Shown here: in pieces, positions 47,571-56,890 of the stretch
Layout of the letters: each line of letters begins with the position of its first letter
How positions within the stretch are numbered: the stretch's first letter is position 1
Assembly: GCF_014805685.1 (NCBI RefSeq)
Contig: NC_060906.1
Location: 5,034,115-5,098,114 of the forward strand
DNA length: 64,000 bases
Reading direction: 5' to 3'
Source of the DNA: Silurus meridionalis
Lineage: Eukaryota > Chordata > Actinopteri > Siluriformes > Siluridae
Position numbers and translations under genes: made by a program
The notes under the pieces: model-generated
The model's input: the letters and a program-made list of their open reading frames with translations, nothing else
Told to the model about the DNA's origin: nothing
Databases searched by the model: none

Positions 47571-47918
47571 TGTTAGTGTTAAAACGGTTTTCACACTGTT
47601 TCACACACATCCCTTTGTTTGTTCAGTGTCTATAGAATATTTACTATGTTAGTATGTAAGGTAAACAGGGAGTCTTATCTGGGCTCACACATCTCCGGCT
47701 AGTATATCCTCTTATCTAAACAGGAAACAACTTTAGGTCAGCTTTCTTTTCTCTGTGTGTATATATACGTTCTGCTGCCTGCAATAAACTGAAGAGGAAG
47801 CATTTGCTGTGTGCGGTGTGATTCTTCCCTGAATTCAGAAAGGCCTACGGGCATCGCAGATCGTATGGAAAACCTCTCCAAGAATTAAGTTTCGTTTGGG
47901 CATGATAAAAATCTAACA
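47571..47918. mobile_element. Solo LTR, 348 bp, with 5-bp target-site duplication
   Basis: Begins TGTTAG and ends CTAACA (inverted), with GTAGT directly outside both ends (47566-47570 and 47919-47923). A TATATATA-like box and AATAAACTG lie in the right half (about 47760-47790), as expected for U3/R. No internal region is present, so this is the product of LTR-LTR recombination. Family not assigned. Confidence 0.85.
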
Positions 47919-47981
47919 GTAGTAAATAACACTAATCATTACATCAGTTTCAGTGTTTATATAAAACAGATTATTACTCAC

Positions 47982-48155
47982 TCCAGTGTCTGTAGTTTGC
48001 AATGTTTATTATCCTTCAGATCAGAGAGAAACTTCACTCCTGAGTCTCCTAATTTATTCCTAAACAGATCCAGTTTTCTCAGGTGTGAGGGGTTTTATCT
48101 CAGAGCTGAAGCGAGAGCAGCACAGCCTTCATCTGATACTTCACACTCATACAAC
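47982..48155 (-). pseudogene. Single 174-bp LRR exon of a fish NLR, with a nonsense codon
   Basis: Bounded by an acceptor CTGCAG and a donor GTGAGT, exactly 174 bases, the modular LRR exon size of fish NLRs with phase preserved. Translation: LYECEVSDEGCAALASALR, stop, then NPSHLRKLDLFRNKLGDSGV and KFLSDL. The stop (plus-strand TTA at 48095-48097) replaces what is normally a Ser codon, a one-base change. LRRs form the ligand-sensing or autoinhibitory part of NLRs. Same strand as the FIIND-CARD exons about 20 kb downstream; no neighbouring LRR or NACHT exon seen. Confidence 0.75.
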
Positions 48156-48236
48156 CTGCAGATACACAATGACACACACTTCACTCTCTCAGTTTCTACA
48201 CATTACACATCCTGTGTGTTCTTTCTACTAGAAACA

Positions 48237-48295
48237 GAGAGAAAAGGAGAGGTGGGGAGAGAGAGAGAGAGGGGGGGGGAACGGAGAGAGAGAGT
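48237..48295. repeat. GA-rich microsatellite
   Basis: GAGAGA tract interrupted by a G run, at the 3' junction of the Tx1-like LINE copy 1. Confidence 0.85.
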
Positions 48296-50760
48296 TTTCA
48301 AAACAACTTTATTCATTCATGAAAACAAATACACCTTATAAGTTTAAAACTTCAACAACCCCTTAATAAACTTAACACATACCACTTTCATCTCTGCACA
48401 ACCACACGAAACAACCTCCCCTAAACCCACCACCCAGTAAAAAACAGTGTTAAAAGATAACGCTCCTATCAAACTGCAGATGGCTTCCTTATAGCCCCAC
48501 TTCTCCAAAAACTCTCCAGATCGTTGATTAACCTATAAAACTTAAAATCAATCAGGACACGACTTTTCACCACATTTTTTAAAACCAACTCTACTCTTTG
48601 CCCCTCTCTACCATCCAAGCTTATTTGCCTTGTAATATAAATGTATCTTTTAGCCTGTCAAATCAAAAAGTTCAACAACTGACCCTTGCTCCTTTGGGAT
48701 GCACTATAATATGGACCGACAATAAAGCTTTGAAGAGAGAATATCTCACCGAAATTCGGAAAGGTTCGTTTAAGTACCACAAATAGCTCCTTCAACCTTA
48801 AGCACTCCAAAAAGCAGTGAAAAATCGTCTCCCTTTTGTTACAAAAAGGACATTTATCTGATACATCAGGATTAATAACATTCAAAAAAAGCATTAACAG
48901 CAACCGTGCCATGTAAAACTCTCCACTGGAGATCACCGGTGCACTTATCTAAAGGTGGTTTGTATAAAACTCTCCATATTGGTTTTACATCGTCTTCCAA
49001 ACCCAATTTCTCTCTCCACACCGTATCCTTTCGACCTTTAAGGCTTGATTTGTTTAAAACATTTACACAACATGTGTAAATAACCTTACTCTGAGAGTCC
49101 TGAAAACTCAAGTCCTCCAGCCTGTCCAGATCCAGAAAGGCCCCAGTTAGACCTTTTAAGTCAGGGGTGATTCAAAGTTCTGGAAAGGGATCCGTGAGAG
49201 CCGGAACCACTTGTCCATTATAGTATCCTGTCAATAACCATCCGTCCTCTGGTGTCAGCCTTTGTTTTAGTAAGTCCAGCACTTTTCCAATCTGCCGTGC
49301 AGACTGAATTCCCAAACGTGATGCTACAGCTTGAACATTATTTAGTTCAGGGCCACCAATGTCCGTTATATTTTGTAGCTTTAATGTCTTAGCCAGGTGT
49401 ACAATTCGAGGCAGCCCCGGTGTGGCATCACAAGCCACGCCCAGTCTCGCTCCATAAACCAGGGGTTCCCGCAGCAGCCGATACAAAGACGTGGCGCCTT
49501 GCCTCAGTTTCTTAAAAAGCTGCCAGATGTCAGAGTCCCTTATAGAACTGTGTCAGTGTGTTAGTCCTTAGCTTGCTAGAATCCATCAACCACAGCTCAG
49601 AAGTCAGGTTCAGTCCATTCACACGTCTCAGCATGACCTCAGCCACCTTCCTCCAGACAAGATCCACAGGTCCCGTTAGAAACCTCTGTATGAACATGAG
49701 CCTAAAGGCTGCTCTTCTGCTTGCCAGATGAATGAGACCCTGTCCCCCCTGCTCCAAAAAAAATCCACTATAATTGTTTGTAGTTTTTCCATTTGTCCAC
49801 TGGAAGGATCAACAACAGTCAAGCGGTGCGATAATACTGACACCACCAAATTGTTTACCACTAGAACTCTACCTCTGTACGACATCTTCGGTATGAGCCA
49901 CTTCCATTTCTCCAGCTTTCCTTTTACCTTTTCCAAAACACCTTCCCAGTTCTTTTGCAGCATCGCTTCATCTCCAATGTACACTCCCAAATACTTTATT
50001 CCATCCCTCTTCCAGGTCAATCCTGCCTGTAATTTAGGAGGATTTTCAGCCCATTCACCACAAATCAACGCTTCACTCTTCAACCAATTTACTCTAGCAG
50101 AAGAAATACGTCCAAAATCGCTAATAATTTTCTTTAACACCATTATGTCATTTTGATTCTGAATTAAAACAATATCAGCATAAGCTGAAACTTTCACTTT
50201 TTCACTAGAGTAAGGTATAGACCAGCCCTCAATGCTGCTTCTGATTTTAACCAGCAAAGGTTCAATTGCCAAGGAATATAACATCCCCGATAGGGCACAT
50301 CCTTGTCTAATCCCTCTTCCAACCTTAAAAGGTGCACACAAACTGCCATTTACTTTCAGCACACTCTCAATGTCCTGATACAAAATCTTGATCATAGCAA
50401 TAAAACCCGAGCTGAACCCAAACTCCTCCAGTGTACGCCAGAGATAGCTGTGCTCAACACAATCAAATGCTTTCTCCTGATCTATTGAAATCAGACCAGA
50501 ATTACATTTTTATAATCTAGAGATGCTTAAGATGTCTCAAATTAAATGTATATTGTCAAAGATATATGATCTATTAGGCACACAGTATGTCTGGTCGCAT
50601 CTCCTGCATCTCCTTTAACCTCATGGCCAACACCTTAGAACATTTTTTTTAGATCAGAGCACAGCAGTGAGACCGGTCACCAATTCCTTATATTTTTAGG
50701 TCTCCCTTTTTTGGTAGAAGAGTTATAACTGCTCTTTTTGGTAGAAGAGTTATATATTGC
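48296..50760 (-). mobile_element. Tx1-like LINE copy 1, 5'-truncated and frame-broken
   Basis: Minus strand. Surviving pieces: RT with GRGIRQGCALSGMLYSLAIE and a decayed catalytic box VSAYADIVL (second D replaced, 50395-49676), the post-RT region (49757-49172), and the C-terminal zinc-ribbon-like part CPFCNKRETIFHCFLECLRL (48936-48658). The YADI box means this copy has lost a catalytic aspartate. 5' RT motifs are still traceable as a frameshifted stretch at 50400-50740. Confidence 0.8.
49676..50395 (-). pseudogene. Tx1-like RT domain, copy 1
   Basis: 239 codons. Motif B (RQGCALSGMLYSLAIEPLL) is followed by motif C VSAYADIVLIQNQND, with I in place of the second catalytic D. Downstream is SARVNWLKSEALICG and KYLGVYIGDE, the thumb-proximal motifs of the Tx1/L1-side RTs. 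It ends in a frameshift into the 49757-49530 piece (MEQGGQGLIHLASRRAAFRL). Confidence 0.8.
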
Positions 50761-50927
50761 TATTTTTAATAAAATTAATCAACTGACACATAAACCTGTT
50801 TCTCCTTAAAACCCAGAATAAAACACTGTAAAGTAAAAGTCACATTGAGTGAACTTAAAATACGTTTTAAAAACTTAAAAAGTGACTAATCTGAAGCAGT
50901 GTATAAAAGCATGAAAAACAGTATCTC
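50761..50927 (-). mobile_element. 3' end piece of Tx1-like LINE copy 2 (left of the Gypsy-type insertion)
   Basis: AT-rich sequence before the left target-site repeat. The matching LINE interior resumes at 58118 on the other side of the Gypsy-type element, so this is the displaced 3' terminus of copy 2. The exact border with copy 1 is uncertain. Confidence 0.5.
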
Positions 50928-51415
50928 TGTCAGGGATTCCCCTGCCACGCCCCCCTCGGCCGCTGTCAGAGATGCACCCTGCCACGCCCTCCTCGGCCGC
51001 TGTCAGAGATGCACCCTGCCACGCCCCCCTCAGTAGCTCTCATGGTGCCTCATTATCCAGTGCCTGCCTGAACACCGACAGCTGTGACTCGTTAGGGTTC
51101 AGACTATATAGACTCACGTTCTCGAGTCACAGGCTGTCGGTTCTTGTATTGTCATGCTGGTGATACCCGTGGCTGCTCGACCGCCAGCATTCCCCGCTGG
51201 TTCCGTATCCGAGTTCTGTTTCTTCTGGATTACTTGTTGCCGTTGCCGTTTACATTCGTTTTGGGACTCTAGGTTTCATTTGGATTACTCGTCTCGAGTG
51301 GATGTTCTTTGTTTATTTTCTCGCCTCGGCGGCAGTGAGTGTTTCTTTGTTGAACTGAATAAATGAACTATGATTGACTTGCTTCCGCTTCCGTGTCCTG
51401 TCCGTCAGCCTGACA
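50928..51415 (+). repeat. 5' LTR (488 bp)
   Basis: TGTCAG...CTGACA. Contains TATATAGACTC (TATA box, about 51107) and AATAAA (51359). Differs from the 3' LTR by a 37-base tandem duplication near the start (GCCGCTGTCAGAGATGCACC unit) and a 6-base indel near the end. Otherwise identical by eye. Confidence 0.9.
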
Positions 51416-51468
51416 GAAGAACCGACCTAAACCGAAAGCGGAATCGCCCTCCTGCGATTTCGGCCGCG

Positions 51469-54400
51469 ATGGATCGGCAGGCGAACCCGGCTTCGGATTT
51501 TCACCGGGAGTTCCAAGCCGTTTCTCGCGGCTCAAAGCCACAGAAGCCGGAGCATGAAAGCGCGGCTGCGCCACGCCCCTCCGCAAGCGCGAGGGGATTT
51601 CCGGCTCGATTCTCCGGGAAAGGAGAAGAATTGGGCGGATTTCTGAGGAACATCGGCGAGTATGTGGAGGAAAATTTTTCCCAGTTTCCCTCCGAAAGAG
51701 CCAAGGTCGCCTTCTGCTTTTCTCTCCTGTCTGGTGATGCTCTCTCTAAAACCAGCAGATTATGGAGCGCCAATGGGGGCGATTTCGGCTCACTCGCCGA
51801 ATTCTGCAAGCTTCTTCTGGGGATGTGTGGGATGGAGGTGGTGGATCTCCACGACAGTCCCCTTGAGGATGAAGAAGCTTCGTTCCATGGGTCTTCAGAG
51901 CGCGCCGCTTCGTTCCAGGATTCTCCAAGGTGCGCGGTTCCATCCCTGGGCATCCAAGAACGCGAGGCTCAGTTCCCGGGTTTCCACGGACACATGGCCC
52001 TGCCCCTGGGTCAGTACAAGCGCGCTGCTGTGTTCAGGGGTTCTCGTGGACGCTCTACACCATCTCCGAGCGTTTGCGAGCGTGTCCTGGCATCCCAGCA
52101 CTCCCATGAGCAGTCCGTGCCGCCACAGACCCGCCACGAGAGCGCCTGGCCGCCACAGACCCGTCACGAGAGCGCCGGCCCGCCACAGAGTCGTCACGAG
52201 AGCGCCGGGCCGCCACAGAGTCGTCACGAGAGCGCCGGGCCGCCACAGAGTCGTCACGAGAGCGCCGGGCCGCCACAGAGTCGTCACGAGAGCGCCGCTC
52301 AGCCCCAGAGTCGTCACGAGAGCGCCGCTCAGCCCCAGAGTTCCGCCGAGGGCGCCGCTCAACCACAGAGTCCCCCAGAGAGCTCGCTCCCGTTCCAGAG
52401 TCCCCAAGAGAGCCCGTTCCCGTTCCAAGGGCCTCTGGAGAGCTCGGACGTTGAACCGAACGATACCCTCGAAGGGCCTCTGGAGAGCTCGGACGTTGAA
52501 CCGAACGATACCCTCGAAGGGCCTCTGGAGAGCTCGGACGTTGAACCGAACGATACCCTCGAAGGGCCTCTGGAGAGCTCGGACGTTGAACCGAACGATA
52601 CCCTCGAAGGGCCTCTGGAGAGCTCGGACGTTGAACCGAACGATACCCTCGAAGGGCCTCTGGAGAGCTCGGACGTTGAACCGAACGATACCCTCGAAGG
52701 GCCTCTGGAGAGCTCGGACGTTGAACCGAACGATACCCTCGAAGGGCCTCTGGAGAGCTCGGACGTTGAACCGAACGATACCCTCGAAGGGCCTCTGGAG
52801 AGCTCGGACGTTGAACCGAACGATACCCTCGAAGGGCCTCTGGAGAGCTCGGACGTTGAACCGAACGATACCCTCGAAGGGCCTCTGGAGAGCTCGGACG
52901 TTGAACCGAACGATACCCTCGAAGGGCCTCTGGAGAGCTCGGACGTTGAACCGAACGATACCCTCGAAGGGCCTCTGGAGAGCTCGGACGTTGAACCGAA
53001 CGATACCCTCGAAGGGCCTCTGGAGAGCTCGGACGTTGAACCGAACGATACCCTCGAAGGGCCTCTGGAGAGCTCGGACGTTGAACCGAACGATACCCTC
53101 GAAGGGCCTCTGGAGAGCTCGGACGTTGAACCGAACGATACCCTCGAAGGGCCTCTGGAGAGCTCGGACGTTGAACCGAACGATACCCTCGAAGGGCCTC
53201 TGGAGAGCTCGGACGTTGAACCGAACGATACCCTCGAAGGGCCTCTGGAGAGCTCGGACGTTGAACCGAACGATACCCTCGAAGGGCCTCTGGAGAGCTC
53301 GGACGTTGAACCGAACGATACCCTCGAAGGGCCTCTGGAGAGCTCGGACGTTGAACCGAACGATACCCTCGAAGGGCCTCTGGAGAGCTCGGACGTTGAA
53401 CCGAACGATACCCTCGAAGGGCCTCTGGAGAGCTCGGACGTTGAACCGAACGATACCCTCGAAGGGCCTCTGGAGAGCTCGGACGTTGAACCGAACGATA
53501 CCCTCGAAGGGCCTCTGGAGAGCTCGGACGTTGAACCGAACGATACCCTCGAAGGGCCTCTGGAGAGCTCGGACGTTGAACCGAACGATACCCTCGAAGG
53601 GCCTCTGGAGAGCTCGGACGTTGAACCGAACGATACCCTCGAAGGGCCTCTGGAGAGCTCGGACGTTGAACCGAACGATACCCTCGAAGGGCCTCTGGAG
53701 AGCTCGGACGTTGAACCGAACGATACCCTCGAAGGGCCTCTGGAGAGCTCGGACGTTGAACCGAACGATACCCTCGAAGGGCCTCTGGAGAGCTCGGACG
53801 TTGAACCGAACGATACCCTCGAAGGGCCTCTGGAGAGCTCGGACGTTGAACCGGGCGATACCCTCGAAGGGCCTCTGGAGAGCTCGGACGTTGAACCGGG
53901 CGATACCCTCGAAGGGCCTCTGGAGAGCTCGGACGTTGAACCGAACGATACCCTCGAAGGGCCTCTGGAGAGCTCGGACGTTGAACCGGGCGATACCCTC
54001 GAAGGGCCTCTGGAGAGCTCGGACGTTGAACCGAACGATACCCTCGAAGGGCCTCTGGAGAGCTCGGACGTTGAACCGAACGATACCCTCGAAGGGCCTC
54101 TGGAGAGCTCGGACGTTGAACCGAACGATACCCTCGAAGGGCCTCTGGAGAGCTCGGACGTTGAACCGGGCGATACCCTCGAAGGGCCTCTGGAGAGCTC
54201 GGACGTTGAACCGGGCGATACCCTCGAAGGGCCTCTGGAGAGCTCGGACGTTGAACCGGGCGATACCCTCGAAGGGCCTCTGGAGAGCTCGGACGTTGAA
54301 CCGGGCGATACCCTCGAAGGGCCTCTGGAGAGCTCGGACGTTGAACCGGGCGATACCCTCGAAGGGCCTCTGGAGAGCTCGGACGTTGAACCGAACGATA

Positions 54401-56058
54401 CCCTCGAAGGGCCTCTGGAGAGCTCGGACGTTGAACCGAACGATACCCTCGAAGGGCCTCTGGAGAGCTCGGACGTTGAACCGAACGATACCCTCGAAGG
54501 GCCTCTGGAGAGCTCGGACGTTGAACCGAACGATACCCTCGAAGGGCCTCTGGAGAGCTCGGACGTTGAACCGAACGATACCCTCGAAGGGCCTCTGGAG
54601 AGCTCGGACGTTGAACCGAACGATACCCTCGAAGGGCCTCTGGAGAGCTCGGACGTTGAACCGAACGATACCCTCGAAGGGCCTCTGGAGAGCTCGGACG
54701 TTGAACCGGGCGATACCCTCGAAGGGCCTCTGGAGAGCTCGGACGTTGAACCGAACGATACCCTCGAAGGGCCTCTGGAGAGCTCGGACGTTGAACCGAA
54801 CGATACCCTCGAAGGGCCTCTGGAGAGCTCGGACGTTGAACCGAACGATACCCTCGAAGGGCCTCTGGAGAGCTCGGACGTTGAACCGAACGATACCCTC
54901 GAAGGGCCTCTGGAGAGCTCGGACGTTGAACCGAACGATACCCTCGAAGGGCCTCTGGAGAGCTCGGACGTTGAACCGAACGATACCCTCGAAGGGCCTC
55001 TGGAGAGCTCGGACGTTGAACCGAACGATACCCTCGAAGGGCCTCTGGAGAGCTCGGACGTTGAACCGAACGATACCCTCGAAGGGCCTCTGGAGAGCTC
55101 GGACGTTGAACCGGGCGATACCCTCGAAGGGCCTCTGGAGAGCTCGGACGTTGAACCGGGCGATACCCTCGAAGGGCCTCTGGAGAGCTCGGACGTTGAA
55201 CCGGGCGATACCCTCGAAGGGCCTCTGGAGAGCTCGGACGTTGAACCGAACGATACCCTCGAAGGGCCTCTGGAGAGCTCGGACGTTGAACCGAACGATA
55301 CCCTCGAAGGGCCTCTGGAGAGCTCGGACGTTGAACCGGGCGATACCCTCGAAGGGCCTCTGGAGAGCTCGGACGTTGAACCGAACGATACCCTCGAAGG
55401 GCCTCTGGAGAGCTCGGACGTTGAACCGAACGATACCCTCGAAGGGCCTCTGGAGAGCTCGGACGTTGAACCGAACGATACCCTCGAAGGGCCTCTGGAG
55501 AGCTCGGACGTTGAACCGGGCGATACCCTCGAAGGGCCTCTGGAGAGCTCGGACGTTGAACCGAACGATACCCTCGAAGGGCCTCTGGAGAGCTCGGACG
55601 TTGAACCGGGCGATACCCTCGAAGGGCCTCTGGAGAGCTCGGACGTTGAACCGGGCGATACCCTCGAAGGGCCTCTGGAGAGCTCGGACGTTGAACCGAA
55701 CGATACCCTCGAAGGGCCTCTGGAGAGCTCGGACGTTGAACCGAACGATACCCTCGAAGGGCCTCTGGAGAGCTCGGACGTTGAACCGAACGATACCCTC
55801 GAAGGGCCTCTGGAGAGCTCGGACGTTGAACCGAACGATACCCTCGAAGGGCCTCTGGAGAGCTCGGACGTTGAACCGAACGATACCCTCGAAGGGCCTC
55901 TGGAGAGCTCGGACGTTGAACCGAACGATACCCTCGAAGGGCCTCTGGAGAGCTCGGACGTTGAACCGAACGATACCCTCGAAGGGCCTCTGGAGAGCTC
56001 GGACGTTGAACCGGAACGACACCCTCGGAGGGCCTCGGGAGAGCTCTGCCGTCGTTAG
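51469..56058 (+). CDS. Gag-like protein with ~80 repeats of a 15-residue unit (about 1,529 aa)
   Basis: I choose the ATG at 51469 (GCGATGG, just inside the element); the frame is open further 5' only because it runs through the LTR. Residues about 45-130 form a gag-like core (FPARFSGKGEELGGFLRNIG, VAFCFSLLSGDALSK, LWSANGGDF). Residues about 220-320 are HESAGPPQSR-type 10-residue repeats. Residues about 321-1510 are GPLESSDVEPNDTLE, repeated about 80 times, highly acidic and probably disordered. The protein ends shortly after a one-base shift in the last unit. It could assemble with or compete for capsids of an autonomous Gypsy partner (inference). No zinc knuckle or enzyme domain is visible. 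Confidence 0.7.
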   Translation: MDRQANPASDFHREFQAVSRGSKPQKPEHESAAAPRPSASARGFPARFSGKGEELGGFLRNIGEYVEENFSQFPSERAKVAFCFSLLSGDALSKTSRLWSANGGDFGSLAEFCKLLLGMCGMEVVDLHDSPLEDEEASFHGSSERAASFQDSPRCAVPSLGIQEREAQFPGFHGHMALPLGQYKRAAVFRGSRGRSTPSPSVCERVLASQHSHEQSVPPQTRHESAWPPQTRHESAGPPQSRHESAGPPQSRHESAGPPQSRHESAGPPQSRHESAAQPQSRHESAAQPQSSAEGAAQPQSPPESSLPFQSPQESPFPFQGPLESSDVEPNDTLEGPLESSDVEPNDTLEGPLESSDVEPNDTLEGPLESSDVEPNDTLEGPLESSDVEPNDTLEGPLESSDVEPNDTLEGPLESSDVEPNDTLEGPLESSDVEPNDTLEGPLESSDVEPNDTLEGPLESSDVEPNDTLEGPLESSDVEPNDTLEGPLESSDVEPNDTLEGPLESSDVEPNDTLEGPLESSDVEPNDTLEGPLESSDVEPNDTLEGPLESSDVEPNDTLEGPLESSDVEPNDTLEGPLESSDVEPNDTLEGPLESSDVEPNDTLEGPLESSDVEPNDTLEGPLESSDVEPNDTLEGPLESSDVEPNDTLEGPLESSDVEPNDTLEGPLESSDVEPNDTLEGPLESSDVEPNDTLEGPLESSDVEPNDTLEGPLESSDVEPNDTLEGPLESSDVEPNDTLEGPLESSDVEPNDTLEGPLESSDVEPNDTLEGPLESSDVEPNDTLEGPLESSDVEPGDTLEGPLESSDVEPGDTLEGPLESSDVEPNDTLEGPLESSDVEPGDTLEGPLESSDVEPNDTLEGPLESSDVEPNDTLEGPLESSDVEPNDTLEGPLESSDVEPGDTLEGPLESSDVEPGDTLEGPLESSDVEPGDTLEGPLESSDVEPGDTLEGPLESSDVEPGDTLEGPLESSDVEPNDTLEGPLESSDVEPNDTLEGPLESSDVEPNDTLEGPLESSDVEPNDTLEGPLESSDVEPNDTLEGPLESSDVEPNDTLEGPLESSDVEPNDTLEGPLESSDVEPGDTLEGPLESSDVEPNDTLEGPLESSDVEPNDTLEGPLESSDVEPNDTLEGPLESSDVEPNDTLEGPLESSDVEPNDTLEGPLESSDVEPNDTLEGPLESSDVEPNDTLEGPLESSDVEPNDTLEGPLESSDVEPGDTLEGPLESSDVEPGDTLEGPLESSDVEPGDTLEGPLESSDVEPNDTLEGPLESSDVEPNDTLEGPLESSDVEPGDTLEGPLESSDVEPNDTLEGPLESSDVEPNDTLEGPLESSDVEPNDTLEGPLESSDVEPGDTLEGPLESSDVEPNDTLEGPLESSDVEPGDTLEGPLESSDVEPGDTLEGPLESSDVEPNDTLEGPLESSDVEPNDTLEGPLESSDVEPNDTLEGPLESSDVEPNDTLEGPLESSDVEPNDTLEGPLESSDVEPNDTLEGPLESSDVEPNDTLEGPLESSDVEPERHPRRASGELCRR
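52429..56029. repeat. 45-bp tandem array, about 80 units
   Basis: Unit begins GGGCCTCTGGAGAGCTCGGA. Starts repeat every 45 bases from 52429 to 55984 (79 intervals). Units differ almost only at one dinucleotide (AAC versus GGC, i.e. Asn versus Gly at position 11 of the peptide). About 16 units carry GGC, none of them in the first 31. All three plus frames and at least one minus frame are free of stops across most of it. Confidence 0.97.
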
Positions 56059-56075
56059 GGGACCTGGAGGCCCGG

Positions 56076-56890
56076 CGTCGCCATGAGGGGAACCTGGAGG
56101 CCCGGCGTCGCCATGCGGGGAACCTGGAGGCCCGTCGTCTCCCTCAGGGCGAAGGTTCGCCCCCAAGTCTCCCTCAGGGCGACGGATCGCCCCCAGGTCC
56201 TCCTCAGGGCGACGGCTCGCCCCCAGGTCCTCTTCAGGTCGACGGCTCGCCTCCAGGTTCCCCGCAGGGCGACGTCGGGCCTCCAGGTTCCCCGCATGGC
56301 GACGTCGGGCCTCCAGGTTCCCCGCATGGCGACGTCGGGCCTCCAGGTTCCCCTCATGGCGACGTCGGGCCTCCAGGTTCCCCTCAGGGCGAAGGCTCGC
56401 CCCCAAGTCTCCCTCAGGGCGAAGGTTCGCCCCCAAGTCTCCCTCAGGGCGACGGATCGCCCCCAGGTCCTCCTCAGGGCGACGGCTCGCCCCCAGGTCC
56501 TCTTCAGGTCGACGGCTCGCCTCCAGGTTCCCCGCAGGGCGACGTCGGGCCTCCAGGTTCCCCGCATGGCGACGTCGGGCCTCCAGGTTCCCCGCATGGC
56601 GACGTCGGGCCTCCAGGTTCCCCTCATGGCGACGTCGGGCCTCCAGGTTCCCCTCAGGGCGAAGGCTCGCCCCCAAGTCTCCCTCAGGGCGAAGGTTCGC
56701 CCCCAAGTCTCCCTCAGGGCGACGGATCGCCCCCAGGTCCTCCTCAGGGCGACGGCTCGCCCCCAGGTCCTCTTCAGGTCGACGGCTCGCCTCCAGGTTC
56801 CCCGCATGGCGACGTCGGGCCTCCAGGTTCCCCTCATGGCGACGTCGGGCCTCCAGGTTCCCCTCAGGGCGACGTCGGGCCTCCAGGTCC
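56076..56890. repeat. 30-bp repeat with 270-bp higher-order structure
   Basis: Units around CTCAGGGCGACGGCTCGCC and GCCTCCAGGTTCCCC. A nine-unit block repeats with a 270-base period (about 56161 and 56431, and again at 56701). Flanked by the two arms of the inverted repeat described in the findings. Confidence 0.9.

Noticed and set aside
47997..48341. 114-codon plus-strand ORF over the LRR exon
   Set aside because: The minus strand has the splice-bordered, phase-correct LRR exon; the plus frame has no recognisable domain.
51895..56706. 1,603-codon minus-strand ORF as a gene
   Set aside because: A shadow of the 45-base array on the opposite strand; no domain and no element signals in that orientation.
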